A stretch of 64,000 bases of DNA from Paenibacillus methanolicus (GTDB lineage: Bacteria > Bacillota > Bacilli > Paenibacillales > Paenibacillaceae), in assembly GCF_008124765.1 (NCBI RefSeq), contig NZ_VNHS01000003.1, positions 310,001-374,000 on the forward strand, read 5' to 3'. The position numbers were made by a program, and so were the translations under genes. The number at the start of each line of letters is the position of its first letter. Position 1 is the stretch's first letter. The notes beneath the pieces are model-generated. The model did not search any database, was not told where the DNA came from, and was given only the letters and a program-made list of their open reading frames with translations. This document shows, one piece after another, positions 1-10,712 of this stretch.

Positions 1-3000
1 CCGATACGACCTTATCGAAGACGACCATCGCGGCCGGATGTGTGCCGGTATTCAGATTCATGAACATCATCGAGCGTTCGAACTGCTTCGCTTTTGCGGA
101 GTAGGCTTGGGTCAAGTCCCCCTTGATGTAGCTGTATTCGGGCGCTTGCGGATCGGTTCCGAACTGATGGGCTGTTACTTTGGCCCTCGAATAGTCCTTG
201 CCAACCAATTGATCGAGCGTCTGGGCTTCGTAATAGGCCGTATTGGCCCAGTGCTGACCGCCATCGTTCCCTACGACGCCCCGATAGGTCGTGACCTCGG
301 ACGGATCGAAGATGAGCATCGAATTGTGTGCGATCGTTCTTTTATAATAGTTTCGGTCATGAGCGCTGCCGTAAGCTACAGGTTTATCGATATTGGGATC
401 ACCCGTCTTAGGCTGCAAAAGTCCCGATCCCATCCCGCTGTCGATGGCAAGCGCGCCCTGGTAATACAGCTGGAAGGCGCCCGCGTCCAAATGCTGATGA
501 TTGCCGAACCAATACCCGCCGATTTTCATTTCCGCGACGACGGATGGCGAATTCTTGTTGACCGTCTCCGGCGTGTCCCAATCCGTCCTCGCCACCATCG
601 ATCCCATCGGCGATCCGAAATAACGGGTAAGCGGCAGATTGTTCACGGAGGAAGCCGCCTTCGTCGGCTGCACGAACAACATTTCCATCGTAGGATCAAG
701 TGTTCCAATTCTATACTCTCGCATGAACATATCCTGTACATAAGGATTGTCATACAAGTAGGCGGCTAGCATGGATGCCGTCTCATATTTCCATGTCGTG
801 TTCACAGGCGTATAAATGTCCTGATACGAATCCCCGTCGCGCAGCAGCTGGCCATCCGGACGGCGGGTATAGATCGCCCGCATCAAGACGTCGCCTTGTT
901 TGGAGGAGAAGATATCGCCTTGTCCCATGCGCCGCATAATCAGCTGCGCCCATAGCTCCGGTACATATCTGGCCGTCATGCCATAAGAATCGCCTTGGTG
1001 ATGCATCCCGGATTCGTACCAGAAATTGCGCGCGGGCACATATTTGTTGAATAGCGGGAGCGCGGCAACATTATAAATCTCGGGATCTTGATCATAGACG
1101 GCAACGCCAGCCGCGAGTAAGTTTTTCATCAGCATATCCTCGCTGTCATGGCCTTGGATGGCGTTGATCACATTGGATACCGGATAGCCCATTTCCATTT
1201 GTTTGGCAAGATCCTTCATTTTCCCGATTATCGCACCGCGTAGGCTTTTATCTTGTTGGAAGAGCTCATGGTCATAACACCAATCGTACACGATGGCGGC
1301 CGCATTAATCGTATCGCCGATAACGTGATTCTGAGTATGATCGCTATTCTCAAACTTTACGGTATTCAGGAAATTCATGAGCATGGTAATTGCGCGCTCT
1401 CCCTGCTCCGGGTCCTCTTGCAAGAGATATCTGAGCGCCCTCGCCTCGATTGCCTCGCGAACGCCTGCGTTATAATTCGTCTTGGCAGGCGCTACTACCG
1501 GAGGCAGTATACCTTCGGGCTCGCCCATTCCCAGATCGACGCGCGTCCAATTCTGGCCGTCTACGGATACGTCGATATCGAAGAATGCTCTGCGTTGATT
1601 ACCATTGTACCAGGCTATAGCTACGGCATGGATGTCCTTGCTTCCGCCGAGATCGAACGAAACCCATTCGCCGGCACCCTCCGCCGCCCAAAACGTGGAC
1701 AAATTCCCATCGATCGTTTTCCACCCATCATTGGCGCTGCCTGTCGCGATGCTCCACTGAACGTCATGCGCAGGCAGAACGACGTTCCCCCCTGCCTGAG
1801 TCTGCCCGTATACTTTCACCTCCGTGATGGAGTTCCATTTGCTGCTGCTTGCGCTATTGTTGCCTTTGCCGACAATTCGCACATAGCGAGCATGCTGTAC
1901 GCTTGGCAGCGTATAGGTTTCCAGCGCGGTCGTCGTACCGCTGCTCTTGGCCGTGAAGGAGCCCTCCTCGCTCTTTCGAAGCACTTTATTCCAGATTGCC
2001 GCGGTGGCTGGATCCGTCATTTTGGTTTGCAGTTGCGGGATGTCCGTCTCTCTGAGATATAATCGCGGATGCTCGTCCGGCGGTTTGATCATCGTTTCGA
2101 GCGTCACATCGGTTCCCTTCAGCGGCATGGCGATCGTCTCATCGGTCTGATCCGATTTCCACACCGTTACCGGCGTCGTCGTCGGCAGGAATCCGGCGCG
2201 TTCCGCTTTCAATCGATATCGGCCGTTCTCCACCTTGGGACTAATCGTAAACGAGCCATCTGCCGCGGTCGTTCCCGTCCCTAAGACGGTGGCGAAATTC
2301 AGGTCCGCATCGCCGTATAATTTCACTGTGGCGTCGGCTATAGGAAGCCCCGAGCCCACTTGGACGACTTTGCCGCCGACTGTATATTTGCTGCGAATCA
2401 TCTTCATATAATCGACATGGAGCGTTCCTGTATTGTCGGAAGTTTCCCATGTGACGGCATTCAAGCTTGTAAGTCCGCCCGTCATAAAGGACTGATCGAG
2501 CAAAGCGGCGGTATGCGCATCGATCCGTTCAGCTGGCGTCTTGATATACGTGCCTGCCTGAATGGCATCGCTTGTCAGATAGACATCGTACTTCTTCGTA
2601 TCCCAATCCATAACAATCCGGATCGTATACCATTGGTCCGAGGCAAGCGGTTCCGTGTTAGGAAGGAAATTGTTGGCCGTTGCATTCACGGCTCTTGCCA
2701 AGCCGTCCTTGAGAATCCGGAATTGAGCGGCTGGCTGCAGCACGCCGCTGCTGTTCTTGCCCAAGAGCTTCAAGCTAACGGCCGGGAACATATTGGCCGC
2801 CGTCGAATCGGGCACATAACGAAACTTCGTCTCGAATTCGTATCTCCCTACAGTTAGCGGCTCCAGCTGACGCAGGGCAACCACGCCCGAGGTCGAAGCG
2901 CTCTGATCGTGTAAGGAAAGGCTGCGGTTGCCTCCGCCAGGCGTATTCGAGACCATGACGGTCCCAGAACCATAAGCCGAATAAGCATTGGGCGTCGTCC

Positions 3001-3571
3001 CGACCGGCTCGCTATCGAACGTATCGTGGAGCGGAAGAACGGCCGGAGCACTGGAGAAAGCTTGGATATCGTCGTAATAGCTGGTGCCCGTATTCGAGTT
3101 GCCCGTGTTCAAATATACGCTCCACTTCACGGCATTCGCCGGCGCTTCCGACACCACCTGGAAACCCGTCCATGCGCCGATCGGGGAAGACACATGTGCG
3201 AATCGAGGCGTGCCGATCACCTGATTGGCGCCATCATAGAAACGGAGCAGAATGGTGGCCGTTCCGGAGGCCAAATAAACCTGGCCATTCACCGTATACA
3301 GATGGCCGGACGCGGCATCCTGCTTCACGCTCTCCGCCGCCACTGTCGTACCCGCGCTTGCGTCCACGATCTTGAGACTGCTGGTCCCCGATGCTTTCTG
3401 CTCCCCCGTTACCGTGACGCCGCCGGAGCCGGCGGTCTGCGTCCACCCGGTCAGCCCGGATTCAAACCCGCCGTTCAGCGCGATCGGAGCAGCCGATGAC
3501 GTCCTTGCGAGGATGGGGATACAGCCAATGCACAGCGCCAACACCAATAACATGTTTACAAGCTTTTTCAT
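1..3571 (-). CDS. Secreted heparinase II/III-type polysaccharide lyase, multidomain, 3' end cut by window edge
   Basis: The frame stays open from the ATG at 3571 to the window edge (about 1190 residues). It begins with a signal peptide ([14 protein letters not shown], probable cleavage near residue 28). Next come a CBM4/9-like galactose-binding domain (about 30-165), a concanavalin-like region (about 185-395), a CarboxypepD_reg-like beta-sandwich (about 395-470) and an alpha-toroid region carrying an inserted F5/8 type C-like domain (about 555-690). The C-terminal beta-sandwich has N-H-Q-H-L-D-A-G with His1025 and His1027, followed by a LAIDSG stretch, which is typical of heparinase II/III lyases. 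Such enzymes cleave uronic-acid polysaccharides by beta-elimination; the substrate cannot be told from sequence. The ribosome site AGAAAGGTG precedes the start. It lies downstream of the beta-helix gene and the YesMN/ABC operon, but behind a strong terminator, so it probably has its own promoter in 3572-3805. Confidence 0.82.
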   Translation of the reverse strand, partial: MKKLVNMLLVLALCIGCIPILARTSSAAPIALNGGFESGLTGWTQTAGSGGVTVTGEQKASGTSSLKIVDASAGTTVAAESVKQDAASGHLYTVNGQVYLASGTATILLRFYDGANQVIGTPRFAHVSSPIGAWTGFQVVSEAPANAVKWSVYLNTGNSNTGTSYYDDIQAFSSAPAVLPLHDTFDSEPVGTTPNAYSAYGSGTVMVSNTPGGGNRSLSLHDQSASTSGVVALRQLEPLTVGRYEFETKFRYVPDSTAANMFPAVSLKLLGKNSSGVLQPAAQFRILKDGLARAVNATANNFLPNTEPLASDQWYTIRIVMDWDTKKYDVYLTSDAIQAGTYIKTPAERIDAHTAALLDQSFMTGGLTSLNAVTWETSDNTGTLHVDYMKMIRSKYTVGGKVVQVGSGLPIADATVKLYGDADLNFATVLGTGTTAADGSFTISPKVENGRYRLKAERAGFLPTTTPVTVWKSDQTDETIAMPLKGTDVTLETMIKPPDEHPRLYLRETDIPQLQTKMTDPATAAIWNKVLRKSEEGSFTAKSSGTTTALETYTLPSVQHARYVRIVGKGNNSASSSKWNSITEVKVYGQTQAGGNVVLPAHDVQWSIATGSANDGWKTIDGNLSTFWAAEGAGEWVSFDLGGSKDIHAVAIAWYNGNQRRAFFDIDVSVDGQNWTRVDLGMGEPEGILPPVVAPAKTNYNAGVREAIEARALRYLLQEDPEQGERAITMLMNFLNTVKFENSDHTQNHVIGDTINAAAIVYDWCYDHELFQQDKSLRGAIIGKMKDLAKQMEMGYPVSNVINAIQGHDSEDMLMKNLLAAGVAVYDQDPEIYNVAALPLFNKYVPARNFWYESGMHHQGDSYGMTARYVPELWAQLIMRRMGQGDIFSSKQGDVLMRAIYTRRPDGQLLRDGDSYQDIYTPVNTTWKYETASMLAAYLYDNPYVQDMFMREYRIGTLDPTMEMLFVQPTKAASSVNNLPLTRYFGSPMGSMVARTDWDTPETVNKNSPSVVAEMKIGGYWFGNHQHLDAGAFQLYYQGALAIDSGMGSGLLQPKTGDPNIDKPVAYGSAHDRNYYKRTIAHNSMLIFDPSEVTTYRGVVGNDGGQHWANTAYYEAQTLDQLVGKDYSRAKVTAHQFGTDPQAPEYSYIKGDLTQAYSAKAKQFERSMMFMNLNTGTHPAAMVVFDKVVS

Positions 3572-3805
3572 TCATTCACACCTTTCTCAGAGGATTGTAT
3601 TGGTCTATCCGTAGACCCGCTCTTTGATTCGTCTCCACGCCTGAATGACTGTTCACCGCTGCGCTTACGGAGAATTTCATAAGTGCGTACTGGAAAGTCA
3701 TTTATTTGTCTTCAATTATTGTGTAGATGCTCTCCCTTTCATAGAGGAGTGCTTTGACATTCGAATGGCACTTTTATGACTATCGTCGCGTTCGCCAACA
3801 AACAG

Positions 3806-3847
3806 AAAAAGCGGTCGCGCAGGTCTTACACCTGCGCGACCGCTTTT
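3806..3847. terminator. Strong bidirectional intrinsic terminator
   Basis: A 19-bp stem (AAAAAGCGGTCGCGCAGGT paired with its complement) has a 5-nt CTTAC loop and T-rich tails on both strands. It sits directly after the stop of the beta-helix gene at 3851 and separates it from the heparinase-type gene. Confidence 0.9.
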
Positions 3848-3850
3848 TGT

Positions 3851-6800
3851 TTAACCTTCGTTGATGGAGTGCGATTGATCATGAGGAACGATAACAGGTA
3901 CAGCCGTAACGGTCTGATTGCCGGCCTGATCGGTTGCGGTATAGGTGACGGTATACGTGCGACCATCCCCATTCCCCGATCGTTCGGCCCGTAAGGCGAA
4001 TGAGCTGGCCGGCGTTCCTATCGCGGCTTGAATGTCGCCTTGGCCGCTGTCTTGTTCATCGCTCGTGATCGAGGTTAAATTCACCGATGCTACACCCGAA
4101 ACGTCATCGTTTGTAGTCAGCGCGGCATTCACCGTCACCATTTTATGATTCGCCGGCCATATGGACGTTTTATCTAATCGTACGGTTAATTCGGGAGCCG
4201 TCGTATCCACTTTGAACGCGATCGCTTGGCTTGATTCCGTTCGGCCGGCTTGATCTACGCTGCGATAATGAAACGTGTATTCCCCGTCACTGAAAGGAGG
4301 AATAGATCCCGTATACGGCACCCATGGTCCATCGTTAACCCGGTATTCCGTTCTTGCGACTTTCGATATCGCATTGTTGGTTGCCAAACTGATCGTCACA
4401 TCCGATGTATACCAGCCATTGCTGCCGTCAGGCGTTTCAGGACTTACGGTTGCAGCCGTGACCGGCGGCGGCGTCTCCGGCTTGATGCTGAAGTCGTCCA
4501 CCCAATATTCCTTACCCGTATTGTCCGGCGCCATCAATCGGAAGCCGGCGGAACGCAAGGAGCTCAATCCCGCGTAAGTGCCACCCAGATTGCGGATTTC
4601 CCTTACGTCCACCTCGATCGTGTGCCATTGCCCATCATCGATTAGTTCTTGGACAGCAGTAGGCTGATTCGCCGATTCAGTCGCCGCGATGGGATACGTC
4701 CGATCATCGTCCCACCGGATCTGGTAAGCTTCCAATGCAAGCACGAGCGGCGTTCCCTTGTTCACCTTATACTTCGCGCTGACAATCGGAAATTGATCGA
4801 TGTTCCAGTCCGGTGGATTGTACCCGAACCGGAGCTCCCTCGTCTCCTTATCGTTGGCGTGAAAGAAGACATGGATAACGCCATTCGTTCCGTTCTCGAA
4901 CTGCTGCTCGATGTTCTTCGCTTCATTGCCGCGGGCGCCATGCCGGTATAACTGGGCATAGAGGCGGTCATCCGCGTCGAAGGAATTGTACACCAACGGC
5001 TGACTGAGATAGTCGACCGCATGGATGATCACGTAAGTCGTACCCGAGATCGTCTTGCCGGCAGCATCCGTCGCGGTGCAATAGACCATGTACTGACCCG
5101 GCTGCGCATAAGCATGAGAAGGCGTTGCTCCCGTCCCCGTCGAACCGTCCCCGAATTTCCAGGAATACGATACGGGCGCGAAGCTGCCGTATACGGAAGC
5201 CGAGAATGGAACCGCGGTACCCGTTACCGACTTGAATTGCCCCGTTGCGACCTGCAGCGATTCGCGCGCGGCAGCCCCGGTCTCCGCAATGCCGAGGTCC
5301 GGCGCGCTGCCGGCATAAGCCAAGTTGACGGAGGCGCCGTCGGCCCAGGTCAACGGGGTATCGAGCGTGAGCACGCCGCTTGTCACGACGCCCGTAGCCG
5401 GGTCCGTCGTATAGGCGATATTGATGATCCGGGCACGATTGCCGGAAGAACCGACGGAGATCAAGTCGCCCTGCTCTCCGCCGATCCCGAAGCCGTCATA
5501 GAAGTAGTTCGGATTCTCAACGGTAATCGTCGCGGTTGCATGACCCGCGCCTACTGCCTTCGTTAGATTCGCGCCCCCGTCGATCATCGGGCTTCCCGCT
5601 TGCAGCGTAAAGTTGTAGTTACCCGGGTCCGTGAAGAGCGGATTCACATTCGTATTCTCATCGAATAAAGGCACTTGGCTGCCCGAAATTTGGGACATGG
5701 CCTCCACCGCTGCCAGCGTCCGAAGATTATAGTTAGATACGTTGTTATCCGTTCCGAGAATCATGGGGGTAACGCCGGGTCCATGCCAGAAATTGTTCCG
5801 AATGAAGCTGATCGTCCGGGTTCCGTCAGGATTGATCGCCGGTTCGTTGTACCGCAGATTTTTGTTAGATGCGTTGTTGTCATTATTGTAGAAAATGTTA
5901 TTTTTATAAAAGTTGTTTTGAATTGTCCTTAATGCGTAATTATCTCCGATATAATGAACCCACGTGTCATTCTCGGCAAACACGTTGTTGTAGAAAACGG
6001 AATCCTTGAATAATAAACCGGTTTCATACGGGGAGCTGCCTAGGGTGCCAGAGCCATAATTGCGAATAAAACGGTTATAGCGGAAAATAACTTGATTCGC
6101 GTGGATCGAATTTCTGGAGGCTGCATTCCCGGAGCCTAACCGCTGCTCGGCGAAGACGTTGCCTTCCAGAAGAATCCGGCTATTCGGGGCTATCTCGAAA
6201 TTGCGGCTCCACTGGCTGTTGAACACATTGTTCCGCACGACGACGTCACGCACGGAATGGTATGCGCCTGCGTAACCGAAAGCGAACACGGTGTGCCTAG
6301 CTTTATTGAAGTTATTGCCTTCGATTAACAGCTTGGAGCTGTTGGCGACCGTGATGAGATCGTCGCCGTCATAGGCTTCCGTGACGCTGTTGCGCAGCAG
6401 CTTCAGCTGCTCGGTGTAGTTGATGGAGAAAGGAGCGCGCGGCCCCCAGCCGGCCGTGGCGTAATTGAACACGCAATCCGAGATCGTAATGTTGCTGTTC
6501 TTCGTTCCGCCGGCTGTACCGTTGCTGCTGTCCAGCATAATCCATTTCCCTTTATTCAGATGAGACGTGACCTTAAAGCCGCTAAGCGCGAGGTGCGATT
6601 TCCCTAAGATTTTGATGACAAAATTGTCGGAAGCCGCATAAGTAAGCGTTGTCTGCCCCGCATTCATGGCCTTGAAGGTGATCGGGTTACCTGCCGTTCC
6701 GCTATTCTGCGGTATGAACTGCTCGCTGTACACGCCATCCATGAACAGTACGGTATCGCCGGCTGCCGCTGTCGCCGCTGCTTTGGTTAACGTCCATGGC

Positions 6801-6967
6801 GCAGCCGTCGATAAGCCGTCATGAGACGCGCTGCCCGTCGGACTGACATAATACGTCGTCCCTGTTGCATGGACAACCGAGACAGGAAGCAACGTCCCTA
6901 ATTCCAGCATACTAATGAGCATCATCATTACGACTGCCACGAACGAGTACGTTTTGAACCTTTTCAA
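3851..6967 (-). CDS. Secreted right-handed beta-helix protein with PKD and Ig-like modules, candidate polysaccharide lyase
   Basis: This 1038-residue protein has a signal peptide (about 1-35). A right-handed parallel beta-helix follows (about 40-470), opening with TYYVSPTGS...A.PWTL.KA, as in DUF1565 and PL6 (alginate lyase/chondroitinase B-like) proteins, with many N-N-x-F ladder turns. After it come a PKD domain (about 590-660, WKFGDGSTGTG), a carbohydrate-binding-like beta-sandwich (about 670-840), an OmpL47-type domain (about 850-930) and a final Ig-like domain. The start is a TTG behind AAGGAG. I could not identify catalytic Lys/Arg residues, so lyase activity is inferred from the fold and from the heparinase-type neighbour. 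A cre box lies about 105 bp upstream, which suggests CcpA repression. The gene lies downstream of the sensor kinase gene. Confidence 0.75.
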   Translation of the reverse strand: MKRFKTYSFVAVVMMMLISMLELGTLLPVSVVHATGTTYYVSPTGSASHDGLSTAAPWTLTKAAATAAAGDTVLFMDGVYSEQFIPQNSGTAGNPITFKAMNAGQTTLTYAASDNFVIKILGKSHLALSGFKVTSHLNKGKWIMLDSSNGTAGGTKNSNITISDCVFNYATAGWGPRAPFSINYTEQLKLLRNSVTEAYDGDDLITVANSSKLLIEGNNFNKARHTVFAFGYAGAYHSVRDVVVRNNVFNSQWSRNFEIAPNSRILLEGNVFAEQRLGSGNAASRNSIHANQVIFRYNRFIRNYGSGTLGSSPYETGLLFKDSVFYNNVFAENDTWVHYIGDNYALRTIQNNFYKNNIFYNNDNNASNKNLRYNEPAINPDGTRTISFIRNNFWHGPGVTPMILGTDNNVSNYNLRTLAAVEAMSQISGSQVPLFDENTNVNPLFTDPGNYNFTLQAGSPMIDGGANLTKAVGAGHATATITVENPNYFYDGFGIGGEQGDLISVGSSGNRARIINIAYTTDPATGVVTSGVLTLDTPLTWADGASVNLAYAGSAPDLGIAETGAAARESLQVATGQFKSVTGTAVPFSASVYGSFAPVSYSWKFGDGSTGTGATPSHAYAQPGQYMVYCTATDAAGKTISGTTYVIIHAVDYLSQPLVYNSFDADDRLYAQLYRHGARGNEAKNIEQQFENGTNGVIHVFFHANDKETRELRFGYNPPDWNIDQFPIVSAKYKVNKGTPLVLALEAYQIRWDDDRTYPIAATESANQPTAVQELIDDGQWHTIEVDVREIRNLGGTYAGLSSLRSAGFRLMAPDNTGKEYWVDDFSIKPETPPPVTAATVSPETPDGSNGWYTSDVTISLATNNAISKVARTEYRVNDGPWVPYTGSIPPFSDGEYTFHYRSVDQAGRTESSQAIAFKVDTTAPELTVRLDKTSIWPANHKMVTVNAALTTNDDVSGVASVNLTSITSDEQDSGQGDIQAAIGTPASSFALRAERSGNGDGRTYTVTYTATDQAGNQTVTAVPVIVPHDQSHSINEG

Positions 6968-7070
6968 TGCACATTCATCTCCTTTTCGGTTGGATCACTT
7001 TCCGCGCCTGCCCGACCATCAACCATTACCACGCGCCAAGATTTGTTTATGAATCCCCTCCTTTCCAGTT

Positions 7071-7084
7071 TGTAAGCGTTTTCA
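7071..7084. promoter_or_regulatory. cre box (CcpA operator)
   Basis: TGTAAGCGTTTTCA matches every position of the consensus TGWAANCGNTNWCA. It lies in the 194-bp gap upstream of the secreted beta-helix gene, where CcpA binding would give carbon catabolite repression of the extracellular enzyme. Confidence 0.75.
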
Positions 7085-7161
7085 AATATATTGCTCTCGA
7101 ACGGTGTGAAAAAGGCACGCCTCTTAAGAAGCGGATGCTTGCCCTTTTCACCCGTAATCGG

Positions 7162-9003
7162 CTAAAAGCCGCCCTCGTTCTCGTTCTGTCTATCCAGCAC
7201 GGGCGGGAAGCGGATTTCCACGGTCGTGCCGGCTCCCGGAATACTGGCGAAGCTCAATCCATACTGTGCGCCAAAATAAAGCTTGATTCGCTCGTGAATG
7301 TTATAGACGCCATACCCATGCCATTCATCCTTCGAGTGCTGCTGCGGCATGCTCGCGAGATCCTTGGCCGACATTCCGATCCCATCGTCCTGAATGCGGA
7401 GCGTAATGACGCCGTCTTTCAGTCCGCCGCTGATCGCGATGGTTCCGATCTTATCCGGCTTCATCTGTATCCCATGGACGATGCTGTTTTCGACTAAGGG
7501 CTGCAGCGTGATTTTCGGTATTTCATAAGGCATGACCTCTTCGTCTATGTTCCAGATCAGAGTGATGCTGTTCTCGAAGCGATGATTCTGAATTTCGATA
7601 TACGTCTGGAGGTGCAGCATTTCATCGCCGATCGTGACGATAGCCCTACCCTTCCTTAAACTAAGTTTGTAGAAGTTGGACATCGAGCCGATCAACGATT
7701 CGATCTCCGGCACATCATGCTTGATCGCCATCCAATTAATCAGGTCAAGCGTGTTGTACAGGAAGTGCGGATTGATTTGCGATTGCAGCGCTTTAAGCTC
7801 TGCTTGGACCAGCTTCAGCTCCGTATTCTTCCTCTCTTGGCCGGTTTTGAACTGCTCCTCGATCAAGATCTCGATTCGCTTAATCATGAAATTGTAGTTT
7901 TCCGCCAATTCTCCGATTTCGTCTCTGCCGAAATTTTGCTTAATGACGGATAAATGCCCTTCCTGGACTTGACGCATCTTGAAGATTAAACGGTAGATTC
8001 GCTTGGTGCTGGACACGGAGCTGATATAGGCCAACAAAAAAGCAATGACGGCCATCGCAAGCATGATGAGAATCCATACATTCCGTTGATGGGAGCTGGC
8101 CGTCAGGATATCGTCAAGCGGGACGACGCTGACCAGCGTCCAATCCGTATTATCGATCGCCTGGTAGCCGACAATCGCCTGTTTGCCCTGAACACTCGTT
8201 CTCTTCCACTGCTCTATCGTGAAATCCGTTACCCGCCAGTCATCGGTTTGCTCACTTGTTGCCGTCGATAAGACGACGCCATCGCTGCTGGCCATATACA
8301 TCATGCCGGTATTCGTCATGCGAGCTGCCTTTGTCATCAATTCCTGTACGTCGCTTTGGAGAATATCGACGCTGAGCACAGCCATATTCATCGAAAAATC
8401 ATTCGGATTTTTGACGAAACGTATGGTGGATAACACGTCATTCTCGATCATGCTTCCCGACGTATCGGTGTAGTGGGTCGTTGTAGGGGACAATAGGGTC
8501 GTCACGCTGCTGCTGGCGAGCTGGTCATACCAGGGCTCTTGGCGAATGCCTTTCATGCTGTAGATCGATTGGCCGTCTCCCGAGTACACCAATTCATCCG
8601 GAACGAACAAACGAATGAGAAAAATATCTTGATTGCGCAGCAAATAATGAAACAACCGCAGCAAATAGGCGCTGTCTTTCACTTGCATGGGGACGCCGTA
8701 TGATGGAGCGCCCATTCTTCCGAACACTCTCGTCGCCTCTTCATCCAGGATAATATAGTCCGAAATTAAGGAAGCGCTGTTAATCTTGGATGCGATCGAA
8801 GAAGCAGCCTGTTCAAGCGACTGCCGGGCTGAATAGATGGTGTTATCCTCAATCACCTGCGAGGCCTGCTTGTAGGCGAGCAGCGTAAAGCTTGCGAGCG
8901 GCACGATCATGAGGAAAAAGAAAATGAGAACGAGCTTTTGTTTGATTTTGAGATCCTGGATGAACGACCATAGCGCTCGGATCGCCGCCCCGATCATCGT
9001 CAT
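7162..9003 (-). CDS. YesM-type sensor histidine kinase
   Basis: This 613-residue membrane kinase has a first membrane segment (about 21-45), an extracellular Cache-like sensor (about 46-305) and a second membrane segment (about 308-330). A HAMP domain follows, then a His_kinase domain with SQINPHFLYN (phospho-acceptor His413). The HATPase_c domain shows LQPLVENSIVHG (N box), DDGIGM (G1) and G-x-G-x-YNIHERI. It overlaps the end of the partner regulator gene (start ATG at 9003, regulator stop at 9000), so the two are translationally coupled. In this family the sensor responds to a sugar or oligosaccharide, often through the binding protein; here the ABC transporter just upstream is the natural partner. 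Confidence 0.93.
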   Translation of the reverse strand: MTMIGAAIRALWSFIQDLKIKQKLVLIFFFLMIVPLASFTLLAYKQASQVIEDNTIYSARQSLEQAASSIASKINSASLISDYIILDEEATRVFGRMGAPSYGVPMQVKDSAYLLRLFHYLLRNQDIFLIRLFVPDELVYSGDGQSIYSMKGIRQEPWYDQLASSSVTTLLSPTTTHYTDTSGSMIENDVLSTIRFVKNPNDFSMNMAVLSVDILQSDVQELMTKAARMTNTGMMYMASSDGVVLSTATSEQTDDWRVTDFTIEQWKRTSVQGKQAIVGYQAIDNTDWTLVSVVPLDDILTASSHQRNVWILIMLAMAVIAFLLAYISSVSSTKRIYRLIFKMRQVQEGHLSVIKQNFGRDEIGELAENYNFMIKRIEILIEEQFKTGQERKNTELKLVQAELKALQSQINPHFLYNTLDLINWMAIKHDVPEIESLIGSMSNFYKLSLRKGRAIVTIGDEMLHLQTYIEIQNHRFENSITLIWNIDEEVMPYEIPKITLQPLVENSIVHGIQMKPDKIGTIAISGGLKDGVITLRIQDDGIGMSAKDLASMPQQHSKDEWHGYGVYNIHERIKLYFGAQYGLSFASIPGAGTTVEIRFPPVLDRQNENEGGF

Positions 9004-10565
9004 TGCCTCTCCCTAAATTCGGATGGATTCATGCCCGTCATCTTTTTAAATATTTTGGCGAAATGATTGGCGCTTTGGTAGCCTACCCGAATCGAGATGT
9101 CCGACAGCTTCACTCGGCCTTCCCTGAGATGCTCTTTCGCTTTTTCCATTCGAATTTCGGTGAGGTACTGGTTAATGGTTTTGCCTGTTTTCTCTTTGAA
9201 AATGCGGCACAAATAATTCGGGGTCAGAAACGTATGCTGGGCAAGCTTACTTATGGATAAATGCTCGTCATGATAATGCTCTTGGATATAGTGCATGATC
9301 GTAAATACATGCTGACCGCCAAGATGCTTGGCCTGAATGTTGTTCATGACATAGTCAATCCGCGCTTGCATATAATCTCGGATTTCGGTCAGACTCGATA
9401 ACTTCGAGAAGACATCCCAGTCATATGCGCGCGCATGGGCCTCAGCCGGATCGATATTATACGCGGCCGCGAATGCGTTCAGCTCCAGCAGCATGCCATA
9501 GAAGAAGTCTTTGACCGATTCTACCGGCAAATCGGGATGCCTTCGGATTTCGTCGTGCAACTCGTGGATGAAGCGAAGGAGGTGCTCTTTGTCGCCTTCA
9601 TTCAACCTTGCGATAAATGGCGACGTTACTCCTCTGTCCAGACGGAAGCCGTTCTCGTTACTTGTCTTATCATCGTAGACCGCCATCTGGTTGGCCCCCG
9701 CAAAAAAACGTTTCTGCAAGGCAAGTTCAGCGGTCTGATAAGAATCCTTCACGTGACTCACGCTTTCCGCCAGCTTGCCGATTCCCATGAACAGATCCGC
9801 TTTGACGCGTGCGAACTCTTCGATCTTTTCTTTCAATAGCGTCACAAGCATGGGAGATAGAATGTGATTCGTAATGCCTTTGCCATATAAAAGAACGACA
9901 AGATGGCGGTCATCCTTAAACCCTGCCAGGTGATGATAAAGCGGACTTTTGAATACGAGATCGACGGCTTGCCGTATCGCGGATCGATGCTGATGAACGC
10001 TCTCTTCGGCTTGATCAGGGTACAAGTCAATTTGGATCATAGCCGTTACAAAGCTGCAGGAAGAAGTCAGATTTCGAAGCAGATGCTTGTATGGCTGCAC
10101 GGGGTCGGCGTTCGTTAATCGTCCGCCGATCATATCCAAGACGATCCTTTCCTTAAGAATGACGTCCTGTTCTTCTCTGATCGTTCGTTCCTGGGAGACG
10201 GTCAACGCGGTCTCCCGAATAATGCGCTTGAATTCCTCCCGGTTAATCGGCTTCTCCAAATAATGGACCGCCCGCAGTTGAATAGCAGATTTCAGATACT
10301 CCTTATCCGCATAGCCGCTTAAGAAGATGATTTTGCAATCCGGGAGCAATTCCTTGAGCCTGGTCGCGAATTCGATTCCGTTCATGCCCGGCATCTTAAT
10401 ATCGGACACGAGAATATCAGGCTTCAGTTCCTTCGCGACTTGCAGCGCTTCCGCGCCGGAGCCGGCGCTCTCCACATGACTAACCCCGAGGCTGCCCCAG
10501 GGAATATACTGGACGAGCCCGTCTCTCGTCGCTCTCTCATCGTCCACGATGATCAGGTTCACCAT
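9000..10565 (-). CDS. YesN-type response regulator with AraC DNA-binding domain
   Basis: This 521-residue protein has an N-terminal receiver (VDDE near residues 7-10, phospho-acceptor Asp55 in SDIKMPGMNG, conserved Lys in LEKP). A long middle region follows, then a C-terminal AraC double helix-turn-helix (about 415-521, ISIRVGYQSANHFAKIFKKMTGMNPSEF). It pairs with the overlapping YesM kinase gene. The likely targets are the transporter operon upstream, which has direct repeats at 14254-14283, and the secreted enzymes downstream. A TATACT element at 10636-10631 suggests its own promoter after the binding-protein gene. Confidence 0.93.
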   Translation of the reverse strand: MVNLIIVDDERATRDGLVQYIPWGSLGVSHVESAGSGAEALQVAKELKPDILVSDIKMPGMNGIEFATRLKELLPDCKIIFLSGYADKEYLKSAIQLRAVHYLEKPINREEFKRIIRETALTVSQERTIREEQDVILKERIVLDMIGGRLTNADPVQPYKHLLRNLTSSCSFVTAMIQIDLYPDQAEESVHQHRSAIRQAVDLVFKSPLYHHLAGFKDDRHLVVLLYGKGITNHILSPMLVTLLKEKIEEFARVKADLFMGIGKLAESVSHVKDSYQTAELALQKRFFAGANQMAVYDDKTSNENGFRLDRGVTSPFIARLNEGDKEHLLRFIHELHDEIRRHPDLPVESVKDFFYGMLLELNAFAAAYNIDPAEAHARAYDWDVFSKLSSLTEIRDYMQARIDYVMNNIQAKHLGGQHVFTIMHYIQEHYHDEHLSISKLAQHTFLTPNYLCRIFKEKTGKTINQYLTEIRMEKAKEHLREGRVKLSDISIRVGYQSANHFAKIFKKMTGMNPSEFRERQ

Positions 10566-10652
10566 TCGCGCCTACTCTCCCCCGGGCTTGGTTGTGAGAT
10601 TGGTTCATTCGGCAGGACGCCGTCTGGGAAAGTATACCATAGCCCTCCGAAA

Positions 10653-10683
10653 GGCTTCTAGCCGCCAATCTAGCAACGAAGCC
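10653..10683 (-). terminator. Weak hairpin after the binding-protein gene
   Basis: GGCTTC pairs with GAAGCC and there is an inner GCTAG/CTAG match; TTTCGG follows on the minus strand. It could attenuate read-through from the transporter genes into the two-component genes, a usual way to make binding protein in excess. Confidence 0.35.
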
Positions 10684-10712
10684 ATTCAGAGAGAAAGGGA
10701 CTTGAACCGAGT

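Noticed and set aside
38..2062. Long plus-strand open frames at 38-769 and 1253-2062
   Set aside because: They lie opposite the continuous heparinase-type frame on the minus strand, have no family features and no ribosome sites.
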